The notes beneath the pieces were generated by a model. That model was not told where the DNA came from and ran no database searches. It saw nothing but the letters and a program-made list of their open reading frames with translations. Position numbers and translations under genes: made by a program. 9,313 bases of DNA from Deltaproteobacteria bacterium (GTDB lineage Bacteria > Desulfobacterota > Desulfarculia > Adiutricales > Adiutricaceae), in assembly GCA_031279155.1 (NCBI GenBank), contig JAITJB010000074.1, forward strand, positions 1 through 9,313. The letters are read 5' to 3'. Of the stretch, positions 1 through 5,945 are shown in pieces; the first letter of the stretch is position 1; each line of letters begins with the position of its first letter.

Positions 1-16
1 AATTAATGTCTACATT

Positions 17-255
17 GTTGCAATGACTTCTCAGCTGAGGGGGGTTACGACGAAATCTTCCAATTGATAATTTTACAGAAAAGATGTTGCAATGATTTCT
101 CAGCTGAGGGGGGTTACGACACTTGTAATTGTTGTATCTGTTCATGAGTAGCTAGTTGCAATGACTTCTCAGCTGAGGGGGGTTACGACTCTTGGGAAAG
201 AAATAAGATTTCCAGAAATAGTTTCAATGCCCCCTCAACTAAGGGTTGTTATGAC
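17..255. CRISPR. End of a CRISPR array: three intact 35-bp repeats plus one degenerate repeat
   Basis: Repeats lie at 17-51, 86-120, 155-189 and 221-255, each 35 bp. The first three differ by one base (copy 2 has T where the others have C at repeat position 11). They begin GTTGCAATGA, contain the perfect 10-bp palindrome CTCAGCTGAG, and end GTTACGAC. The copy at 221-255 keeps the length and both ends but differs at 9 positions. Spacers are 52-85 (34 nt), 121-154 (34 nt) and 190-220 (31 nt), all unrelated to each other. The array probably continues left of the window. Decay on the right side suggests that this is the trailer end and the leader lies to the left, but read on the minus strand the repeat ends ATTGCAAC, resembling the common ATTGAAAC 3' end, so orientation is unsettled. 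No cas gene is visible, so the type cannot be assigned. Confidence 0.93.
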
Positions 256-287
256 TGTTTCTAAAATTTGTTTTTCAGTAGATCAGA

Positions 288-322
288 GTTAAAATGACCT
301 CACGCCCCATTTTAAAAACGTC
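288..322. repeat. Possible fifth, strongly decayed CRISPR repeat
   Basis: This 35-bp stretch starts 32 nt after the degenerate repeat ending at 255, which is the right spacer length. It matches the repeat consensus at 18 of 35 positions by hand alignment, concentrated at the ends: GTT..AATGAC.TC on the left and ACG.C on the right. The centre, including the palindrome, is lost. It reads as the relic of a terminal repeat. The match could be partly chance; the register is the main argument. Confidence 0.45.
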
Positions 323-395
323 AACTTCCTCTTTTCTCTTTAAGATAATTATTTATTATCCAAAATTTAACTTTAAAGAAAGGCTACAGTGACAA

Positions 396-1211
396 ATGGC
401 AATCAGGCTAATATCAATACCCAAAAAACTAGTAAGCAGGCTATTTTTTTTGCAATGTTCACCAAAAAATAAACTAACGTTTGGTTTTAGGCTCGCGCCC
501 CTCCTGGCGCTCTTAGTGCTAGTCGGATGGTCCTCGGTCAATTCCATTGCCTTAGCCGATCAACAGACCCCGACCGATAAACCTAGCCAGGCCGCCAAAT
601 CAGAGCCCCCTTCCTTGGACGACCCTGACTTTCTGGTTTTAGAGTCTTCGTTTTATACTAAGGGCGTAGAAAACGAGGTCCCCACCGACATGTATCGCTT
701 GGCCATCTTGTATCACACCGGCATCTCGGGCGATATCGTGGACAAGGCTAAGGCCCGTGAGCTGTTCCAAAAGGCTGCCGATAAACCATTCACCCCGGCC
801 ATCCACGCCTTGGGCGTCATCTACCGCGACGGTGATGGGGTAGATCAAGACCCGACCAAAGCTTTTGAGTATTTCCTCAAGGCTAGCCAAGACGGTTACG
901 CCCGCAGCCAATTTGCTCTGGCCGCCTGCTATGAAACTGGCTTTGGCGCCGAAGTTAACGAAACTGAAGCCCTCAAATGGTATCAAAAATCAGCCGATCA
1001 AAACTATTTAAAGGCTATGCTAAGATTAGCTAGGGCTTACAATAGCGGCCTCTTAGGTCTCAGCCAAAGCCAAGAAAAAGCTTATGAATATATCACTAAA
1101 ATGGAAGCCATACTAAACGGGCAATCGCATATTTTAAGTAGCTCAGATAAAGACAAACAGGGCGCCCCGGTAAGAGACACCAACAAACCGCCTTTCAATT
1201 TATTCCAATAG
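396..1211 (+). CDS. Exported Sel1-repeat (TPR-like) protein
   Basis: 271 residues. The N-terminus is basic, with a hydrophobic stretch at about residues 33-47 and an Ala-Leu-Ala site near 52-54 followed by Asp, which fits a Sec signal peptide with an unusually long n-region. A Pro/Ser-rich linker (about 56-75) leads to about four Sel1-like repeats of 34-37 residues (roughly 97-131, 134-167, 168-203, 204-240), with typical A..LG..Y..G.G and A..W..K.A spacing. The tail from about 245 is polar. Sel1 repeats form a helical solenoid that binds other proteins; there is no catalytic motif, so the partner is unknown. It is probably periplasmic or outer-membrane associated. A purine-rich AAAGAAAGG (about 375-383) lies 12 nt before the ATG, a rather long spacing. 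It is a single-gene unit: a terminator follows, and the next gene has its own promoter. A T8 run (444-451) lies inside the signal region. Confidence 0.85.
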   Translation: MAIRLISIPKKLVSRLFFLQCSPKNKLTFGFRLAPLLALLVLVGWSSVNSIALADQQTPTDKPSQAAKSEPPSLDDPDFLVLESSFYTKGVENEVPTDMYRLAILYHTGISGDIVDKAKARELFQKAADKPFTPAIHALGVIYRDGDGVDQDPTKAFEYFLKASQDGYARSQFALAACYETGFGAEVNETEALKWYQKSADQNYLKAMLRLARAYNSGLLGLSQSQEKAYEYITKMEAILNGQSHILSSSDKDKQGAPVRDTNKPPFNLFQ

Positions 1212-1254
1212 CCTATCTTCTTAAGCCTTAAGCTCGAAAAACCCCCAAAATCAA

Positions 1255-1299
1255 AGCCCGGACTTAAGCTCCTTTAAGCTTAAGTCCGGGCTCTTTTTT
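1255..1299 (+). terminator. Strong intrinsic terminator after the Sel1 gene
   Basis: A perfect 16-bp stem is formed by AGCCCGGACTTAAGCT (1255-1270) and its complement (1277-1292) around a 6-nt loop, followed by T6 at 1294-1299. It lies 43 nt after the stop of the Sel1 gene and upstream of the sigma-54 promoter, so it separates the two transcription units. The A-rich stretch to the left (1237-1254) would give a weak U-rich tail on the minus strand, so some bidirectional function is possible. Confidence 0.92.
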
Positions 1300-1358
1300 A
1301 TCCTACCTATTTAACCCGTCCAACCTTAGCAACCCCTTCAACTTTTCCTCTAATATTT

Positions 1359-1373
1359 TGGCACCATAATTGC
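1359..1373 (+). promoter_or_regulatory. Sigma-54 (RpoN) -24/-12 promoter of the glycosylation operon
   Basis: TGGCAC (1359-1364), five bases, then TTGC (1370-1373), with a T on each side. This matches all core positions of the TGGCAC-N5-TTGC consensus, and the GG and GC pairs are separated by exactly 10 bases. Transcription would start about 12 bases past the GC, near 1385. That leaves a leader of about 49 nt to the ATG at 1434, but only about 10 nt to the earlier ATG at 1395, favouring the later start. Sigma-54 promoters need an enhancer-binding activator bound upstream; its gene is not in the window. Many flagellar regulons use this sigma factor. Confidence 0.85.
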
Positions 1374-1418
1374 TTTTCTCTCCGGCGAGGCCATATGTCT
1401 GGCCAAAATGACCGGGCC

Positions 1419-1426
1419 GGAAGGGA
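1419..1426 (+). promoter_or_regulatory. Shine-Dalgarno site deciding the radical SAM start
   Basis: GGAAGGGA lies 7 nt before the ATG at 1434. The alternative in-frame ATG at 1395 has only a weak GCGAGG at a 4-nt spacing, almost at the predicted transcript start, so 1434 is preferred. Confidence 0.6.
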
Positions 1427-1433
1427 AAACAGT

Positions 1434-2717
1434 ATGCCGTCTATCTTTAAAATCCTGTCACGAAGCCATCTGGAAGCTGATTTCGACCCAGAAAAAATGT
1501 TGAGCCAAATTATTGGTCCAGATTTTGCGGCTTACCGACGGGCTTTCGAGCGGGCCGAAGCCGGAGAGCGGCCCGACCGCCCGCTTCATCTAGACGTGGA
1601 CGTTACCACTGTTTGCCAACTGAGCTGCCCGATGTGTCCAGCCGGACGGTCTTGCGACCACGATTTTCCGGGTTTTGGCCTTTATATGGACAAAAAGCTC
1701 TTCTTAGCCGCTTTAGCTGAGGCCAAAAAATTTGGGCTCTATTCTCTGAGACTCGGCATGACAGGCGAGCCTTTACTGATCGATGACATCGACCGCTATG
1801 TGGCTATTTCAGCTGAGGCCGGGCTTAAGGACATCTCACTAATAACCAACGGCCAATGGCTGACCTACGGCCTTTCTACCAGGCTGATTAAAGCTGGCCT
1901 AACTAGACTTATGATTTCAGTTGATGCGGCTACCCCTGAGACCTACGCCAAAGTAAGGCCGGGCGGGGATTTTGGGCTTTTAACTGAAAATATTACTAAT
2001 TTTCTTAAGGCTAGATCCGATCTATCAAGTAGGCTCCCTCTTTTAAGGCTAAGTTTTGTGGTCATGGACCAAAATCGAGATGAACTTACGGCCTTCAGGG
2101 AAAAATTTTCCCCCCTAGCCGACTACCTGGCCTTCCAAAGTTACTTGGACATCTTAGGGAATAACGGATCAAGAAAACCAAATACAAGCGCCGCAAATGT
2201 TAAGCCCACAAACCCTTTGCCAGTAAAGGAAAAAAACTCTAAGCCTACCATTATCTGCCCTGACCCCTTAACCCGGATGGCTCTGATGGCCGATGGCGGC
2301 CTGTTTCCCTGCTGCTCGGATTTTGGGAGGCTTAACCCCTTGGGACGCTTTCCCGATAACAGCTTACTTGAGATTTGGAACCACCCGAAAGCTAAGTCGC
2401 TAGCCGAAAACCCCGATCAGGTCTCCTGCCGGCGCTGCCTGGCCGCTTCTGGACGTGAATATCAATTACCCCAAGGCCATCAAGAGGCCAATAAAAAGCC
2501 TGCGGCGAATGAATGCCATGCGGTCAGTTTAAAGCCTGCGGCTAGAGAGTGCCATGCAGTTATTTTAAAGCCTGCGGCTAGTGGAATGCCCGCAGCTAGC
2601 GAAAAGCATGGGGTAATTACCAAAAATAAAACAGGGCTAATTGAGCCTAGAATCAATATCCAAAACAGGTCGTTATTAAGTTTGTGCGACGGCCAAAACG
2701 GAGACAGACCATGCTAA
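1434..2717 (+). CDS. Radical SAM protein with twitch/SPASM-like domain and repeat-bearing C-terminal tail
   Basis: 427 residues from the ATG at 1434 (440 if it starts at 1395). The radical SAM motif CxxxCxxC is at C61, C65 and C68 (CQLSCPMC), the three ligands of the [4Fe-4S] cluster that cleaves S-adenosylmethionine. A Gly-Glu SAM-binding motif (MTGEPLL) is near 109-115. A second cysteine set, C275-x12-G-x4-C293 followed by C332-x2-C335, resembles a twitch or shortened SPASM domain with one auxiliary cluster. The later cysteines of a full SPASM domain are missing. A polar insert (about 242-272) precedes this domain. After about residue 350 the protein turns low-complexity with a 12-residue repeat (see 2495-2612). 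The substrate is unknown: family members modify peptides, sugars or cofactors. Being first gene of a glycosyltransferase operon suggests modification of a sugar or of the acceptor protein (inference). It overlaps the next gene by 7 bp. Confidence 0.88.
   Translation: MPSIFKILSRSHLEADFDPEKMLSQIIGPDFAAYRRAFERAEAGERPDRPLHLDVDVTTVCQLSCPMCPAGRSCDHDFPGFGLYMDKKLFLAALAEAKKFGLYSLRLGMTGEPLLIDDIDRYVAISAEAGLKDISLITNGQWLTYGLSTRLIKAGLTRLMISVDAATPETYAKVRPGGDFGLLTENITNFLKARSDLSSRLPLLRLSFVVMDQNRDELTAFREKFSPLADYLAFQSYLDILGNNGSRKPNTSAANVKPTNPLPVKEKNSKPTIICPDPLTRMALMADGGLFPCCSDFGRLNPLGRFPDNSLLEIWNHPKAKSLAENPDQVSCRRCLAASGREYQLPQGHQEANKKPAANECHAVSLKPAARECHAVILKPAASGMPAASEKHGVITKNKTGLIEPRINIQNRSLLSLCDGQNGDRPC
2495..2612 (+). 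repeat. 36-bp in-frame tandem repeat in the radical SAM gene
   Basis: Units begin with AAAGCCTGCGG at 2495, 2531 and 2567, a period of 36 bp or 12 residues. The first two encode KPAA-x-ECHAV-x-L. The third starts KPAAS, has a 6-residue insertion and ends in a diverged EKHGVIT. The array lies beyond the conserved domains, so its length could vary without harming the core enzyme. Each of the first two units carries a Cys-His pair. Confidence 0.85.
2700..2703 (+). promoter_or_regulatory. Shine-Dalgarno site deciding the CgeB-like gene start
   Basis: GGAG lies 7 nt before the ATG at 2711 and inside the end of the radical SAM gene. This supports 2711 over the in-frame ATG at 2684, which would add a basic nine-residue leader in front of the beta-strand that opens the fold. 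Confidence 0.65.
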
Positions 2718-4252
2718 TTTTATGCTTGGGTAGCGAGTACTTCCACCAGTCCTTACAGCAGATGGGTCACTCGGTCTTGATCCCGCCTCATCAGGAAGGA
2801 TATCCGGTAGATAAGATTTTTAACAGCCTCCAAGATCGTCCGGATCTGGTCATCTTCACCGACCACTTAGGCGTGCACGTCTTCCCCGAAGGCCTGACCA
2901 ACGTCTACGGCATACCTAAGATCTACTATGCCGTGGATACACCGATAAATTATTGGTGGCAGATCCACTACGCCCACCTCTTTGATTACACCTTCACCGA
3001 CCAAAAACCCTTAGCTCAGACCTTAACCTCCATGGGCCTTAAATCTAGCTGGTTACCAGTGGGCGTGGATACTAAGAGCTACCTGCCAAGTTCCAACGAA
3101 AACCCTGGCCAGGTCTATGATTTTGGCTTTGTCGGCTCCCTCGACCCGGCCCGCCGGCTTAAGCGCACCAGGTTAGTTGAAACTTTAAGTAACCGCTTCA
3201 CCATTAAAACCGCTGGCAGCCACCAAGAGGGATGGGTTAACCCGCAGGAATCAAGCCAGATCTACCGCCAATCGCGCCTGGCCTTAAACGAGTCTCTCTT
3301 TAGCGGCGTCACAACTAGGATGTTGGAGGCCATGGCCTCGGGCTCGGTCCTTTTTACCGAAAAAGCTGGCGGCGATTTAGGCGAGCTATTTAAAGCTGGC
3401 GAGGACTTTGCCTGGTTTGAGCCGGCTGAAGTCATCGATGTAGCCAACAGTTGGTTAGGCGACGACAAAAGGCGCCGCCGGGCGGCCAAAAGGAGCCTTG
3501 AGAAGGTCACAGCCGCCCACGACATCAGTCACCGGGCCGAAACGCTAATTAACACCATAAGGCGCGTCCACTACGGCCACGCCCAGGTCGATTGCGAAGG
3601 CTGGGACCGCGAAGGTCGGGCCATGTTCTTAACTTCCCTGCGCTGGCCCCAAGAGGGCGGCAAAAATAGGATGATCAGAGCCGAAGTGCTCTTAGAAAAA
3701 GCTTACAACTCCGATCGCATCAGCCCCAACGGCCTTTTTATGTTGGGTCACATTAAGCGCATGCGCCATAACTTAAGTAAAGGCGCCGAATACCTCTCAG
3801 CCGCCTTTGAGTTAGGGGAACCCAGGGGCGCCTTGGGCATGGCCATCCTTAAACTCGGGGAAGGCGATTTAGTGGAGTCGCGCCGTTGGTTTAACCTTTT
3901 CACGCAGTCCCAAGACTGCCCAGAGCTCTCCAAAGATACTCTGCCTTTCGAGTTAGTCAAAATGCTGGCTAAAAGATTAGTTGAAATAGGCGAGGAAGTA
4001 ACCCCTGGCTTCAGCCGCATGAAGCACGACCCCACCGTCTGGAACGCCTTTGAGTTCTACCAGAGCGCTTTTAGCGGTAAGCCTGACGATCTGGAAGTGG
4101 GTATTGCCTTATCTGAGCTCCTCATGAAGCACGGAGCGGCAGCGGAAGCTATGGAGATAGCTCAAAAGGCCTTAGAGTACCATCCGGAAAACGAAAGGCT
4201 CGGAGAGGTTTTTACCTTAGCCGGACGGGCCTCGTATTTAACCGTCAACTAA
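2711..4252 (+). CDS. CgeB-like glycosyltransferase with C-terminal TPR-like region
   Basis: 513 residues from ATG 2711. The first nine-residue segment, MLILCLGSE, is the opening strand of a GT-B fold. The N-terminal half (about 1-125) contains the DLVIFTDHLG and IYYAVDTP strands typical of CgeB/DUF3880-like proteins. The second half (about 136-285) begins YDFGFVGSLDPARR and contains the nucleotide-sugar-binding segment around ALNESLFSG (191-199) and RMLEAMASG (203-211), matching the family pattern of a conserved Glu in 'EalA.G'. Residues about 320-505 are helical, with TPR-like patterns (LEKAY..., AEYLSAAFELGE, AMEIAQKALEYHPEN). The enzyme is probably cytoplasmic and transfers a sugar from a nucleotide donor; donor and acceptor cannot be read from sequence. 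Its start overlaps the radical SAM stop in ATGCTAA. A 52-bp gap without a terminator separates it from the Maf gene. Confidence 0.85.
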   Translation: MLILCLGSEYFHQSLQQMGHSVLIPPHQEGYPVDKIFNSLQDRPDLVIFTDHLGVHVFPEGLTNVYGIPKIYYAVDTPINYWWQIHYAHLFDYTFTDQKPLAQTLTSMGLKSSWLPVGVDTKSYLPSSNENPGQVYDFGFVGSLDPARRLKRTRLVETLSNRFTIKTAGSHQEGWVNPQESSQIYRQSRLALNESLFSGVTTRMLEAMASGSVLFTEKAGGDLGELFKAGEDFAWFEPAEVIDVANSWLGDDKRRRRAAKRSLEKVTAAHDISHRAETLINTIRRVHYGHAQVDCEGWDREGRAMFLTSLRWPQEGGKNRMIRAEVLLEKAYNSDRISPNGLFMLGHIKRMRHNLSKGAEYLSAAFELGEPRGALGMAILKLGEGDLVESRRWFNLFTQSQDCPELSKDTLPFELVKMLAKRLVEIGEEVTPGFSRMKHDPTVWNAFEFYQSAFSGKPDDLEVGIALSELLMKHGAAAEAMEIAQKALEYHPENERLGEVFTLAGRASYLTVN

Positions 4253-4293
4253 ACCACCCTACCCCTGGCCGTTAACCATGGGGCAAATATACC

Positions 4294-4299
4294 AGGGAG
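4294..4299 (+). promoter_or_regulatory. Shine-Dalgarno site deciding the Maf gene start
   Basis: AGGGAG lies 5 nt before the ATG at 4305. The in-frame ATG at 4278 has no purine-rich site at a useful distance. The site is part of an inverted repeat with CCCTGG at 4263-4268 (CCAGGG 4292-4297). Confidence 0.6.
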
Positions 4300-4304
4300 A
4301 TAAG

Positions 4305-5936
4305 ATGTACGATAATCCCACCGATGCTTTAACCGCCAGGCTTCTGGTCGAAACGGCGGCGGCCGCCGCCCCAAAAGTTGTCTCAGGGCCGCATGGCCCG
4401 GGGCTAATTTGCCGGTCCCTTGCCATCCACCATCAGGAAGACCCACTATCAGAGGCTCGCAATTGGGTCGGCATGGCCTTATCCCAAAGGCGCAGGACCA
4501 ATAAATCGCCGGAGTTGGCTTTAATTTTTGGCTTGGGTCTAGGTTGGCACATCCGGGTCTTAATGGAGCTCTTCACCAACATCAAAATTAAGGTTTTCGA
4601 ACCCGACCATACTCTCAGAGAGATCTTCACCAAATACAACGTCCTAGGCTTAGGTCAAGAGCCAGAGATCTTCGAGGACTTCGCCGAGTTCGAGTCCATG
4701 GTCGCCCGCGAGGTGGTTCACGGTGAGAACGGTTACCCTGTGGTATTATGCGTGCCAGGCTATAGGCGCTTGTGGCCGCAAGAGGCGGCTCGCTTTAACG
4801 ATCGGGTTGGTATGGAACTATCGCGTCGGGAGGTCATCGATAAGACCAAGGAGATGACTAACTCGGTCACCATGGAAAACTTAGCCAAGAACGCTGGTTT
4901 GGCCACCAAATACCCCGATCTAATGCTTCTTAAAGATCGCTTTCCAACTAGGCCAGCCTTTTTAGTCGGGGCTGGTCCAAGCTTATCGAAAAACGGCAGG
5001 CTACTAAACGAAGTGGGCGATAGAGGCGTTATCATCTGCGCCGCCGCCGCCTTAAAGCCGCTATTGGCCCTAGGCGTCAGCCCTGACGTGGTACTGGTTT
5101 TAGAATCCCAAGATACAAGTAGTTACTTAAAACTAACCGAAAGCGAAGCTAAAATCCTAGGCGACCAGACTATCTTGGCTGCCGCCTCCAACAGTCACCC
5201 CAACCACTTTGAGGTTAATGGCTACATCAAAGCCTTGTTCCACTTAAATCCCGGAGAATCCCAGCTCCTAGGAAGAGGCTTGTATTTACCGCAGGGCGGT
5301 AACGCCGGGACAGCCGCCTTTGCCATGGCCTATCTTTGGGGTTTAACGCCCTTAATCTTAGTCGGGCAAGATCAGGCTTACGACGGCAGCATGCTTCACG
5401 CCCATGGGACTTTAGATTCGGTCTTTGAAGACGATCCTAGCGGCATCTTAGAGGTCCCGGCTATCGGCGGCGGCAAAGTCACCACTAATACCTCCCTTTT
5501 AGCCTCCATCAACTGGTACGTTGAGGCGGCGGCCACCATCGCTCGCCGGTCAAGACCGCCCCTTCTCATTAACGCCACCAAAAGCGGGGCCTCAATCATT
5601 GGCTTTTATGAGATGACCTTAGAAGAGGTTATTGAGCGTTTAGGTCAAAGCCCGCCTAAACTCGATTTAGCTAAGCTCATCAAGGCTATCCCGATGCCTC
5701 AGGCTGGTGAAATCCGAGGCGATCTTAAGCAGATGTCAGGGCTTTTAAGTTCCTTAAAAAAACTACTGCAAATTGATTTCCACCGCTGTTTAGCCGAGAT
5801 GGTCAATACCTCTCAGTCCAGCGCCTTTATGGCCCAGATCATGGCCCCGGCCATGGCTTCCGGCCACAAAGCCGTGGCCCTTAAAAACCTCATCTGGGCT
5901 GACGGTTTGATCCTTAAAATGCTCTCTTCTCTTTAG
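4305..5936 (+). CDS. Maf / DUF115 family protein, putative flagellin glycosyltransferase
   Basis: 543 residues from ATG 4305 (552 from 4278). An N-terminal Rossmann-like segment, LIFGLGLGWH (about 73-82), is followed about 20 residues later by a strand ending in an acidic residue (KVFEPD). The central DUF115 (MptE-like) domain has FLVGAGPSL (219-227), then VVLVLESQD (262-270), then GGNAGTAAFAMAYLWG and LILVGQDQAYDG with a following HAHG (about 331-368), and NATKSGASIIG (423-433). These match, in order, the signature blocks of Maf proteins. Studied Maf proteins (Campylobacter, Helicobacter, Aeromonas, Geobacillus) transfer pseudaminic or legionaminic acid to Ser/Thr of flagellin in the cytoplasm. 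By analogy this gene is the likely protein-directed transferase of the operon. An archaeal-type pterin pyrophosphokinase role is less likely given the glycosyltransferase neighbours. Confidence 0.87.
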   Translation: MYDNPTDALTARLLVETAAAAAPKVVSGPHGPGLICRSLAIHHQEDPLSEARNWVGMALSQRRRTNKSPELALIFGLGLGWHIRVLMELFTNIKIKVFEPDHTLREIFTKYNVLGLGQEPEIFEDFAEFESMVAREVVHGENGYPVVLCVPGYRRLWPQEAARFNDRVGMELSRREVIDKTKEMTNSVTMENLAKNAGLATKYPDLMLLKDRFPTRPAFLVGAGPSLSKNGRLLNEVGDRGVIICAAAALKPLLALGVSPDVVLVLESQDTSSYLKLTESEAKILGDQTILAAASNSHPNHFEVNGYIKALFHLNPGESQLLGRGLYLPQGGNAGTAAFAMAYLWGLTPLILVGQDQAYDGSMLHAHGTLDSVFEDDPSGILEVPAIGGGKVTTNTSLLASINWYVEAAATIARRSRPPLLINATKSGASIIGFYEMTLEEVIERLGQSPPKLDLAKLIKAIPMPQAGEIRGDLKQMSGLLSSLKKLLQIDFHRCLAEMVNTSQSSAFMAQIMAPAMASGHKAVALKNLIWADGLILKMLSSL

Positions 5937-5939
5937 GAG
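5935..5939 (+). promoter_or_regulatory. Shine-Dalgarno site overlapping the Maf stop codon
   Basis: AGGAG shares two bases with the TAG stop of the Maf gene (5934-5936) and lies 6 nt before the ATG at 5946. This arrangement favours translational coupling and confirms the start of the following glycosyltransferase. Confidence 0.75.
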
Positions 5940-5945
5940 CTCGCC

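Noticed and set aside
341..359. Sigma-70 type -10 candidates GATAAT (344-349) and TATTAT (354-359) before the Sel1 gene
   Set aside because: The region is AT-rich and neither has a recognisable -35 box at 16-18 bases, so no promoter is called, although one must exist nearby.
777..784. GCCGATAA, resembling a sigma-28 -10 element
   Set aside because: It is inside the Sel1 coding region with no matching TAAA element about 15 bases upstream.
639..986. Antisense open frame of 115 codons opposite the Sel1 gene
   Set aside because: It lies wholly opposite a well-supported coding region and its translation shows no recognisable domain. The other minus-strand frames of about 60-95 codons (for example 3262-3525, 3748-4035, 4760-5035, 8171-8443) were rejected for the same reason.
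1255..1292. Perfect palindrome as an operator or attachment site
   Set aside because: The stem, short loop and following T6 explain it fully as an intrinsic terminator.
1395..1433. Earlier in-frame ATG at 1395 for the radical SAM gene
   Set aside because: It would leave a leader of only about 10 nt from the sigma-54 start and has a weak, close Shine-Dalgarno site; 1434 has GGAAGGGA at 7 nt. It remains possible.
2155..2250. Possible frameshift or foreign insert in the radical SAM gene, where the protein turns polar
   Set aside because: The frame stays open and conserved cysteine motifs on both sides are in the same frame, so it is a linker insertion and not a break.
2684..2710. Earlier in-frame ATG at 2684 for the CgeB-like gene
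   Set aside because: It adds a basic nine-residue leader before the first strand of the fold and has no good ribosome site; GGAG at 2700-2703 fits the ATG at 2711.
4278..4304. Earlier in-frame ATG at 4278 for the Maf gene
   Set aside because: No Shine-Dalgarno site at a suitable distance, whereas AGGGAG precedes the ATG at 4305.
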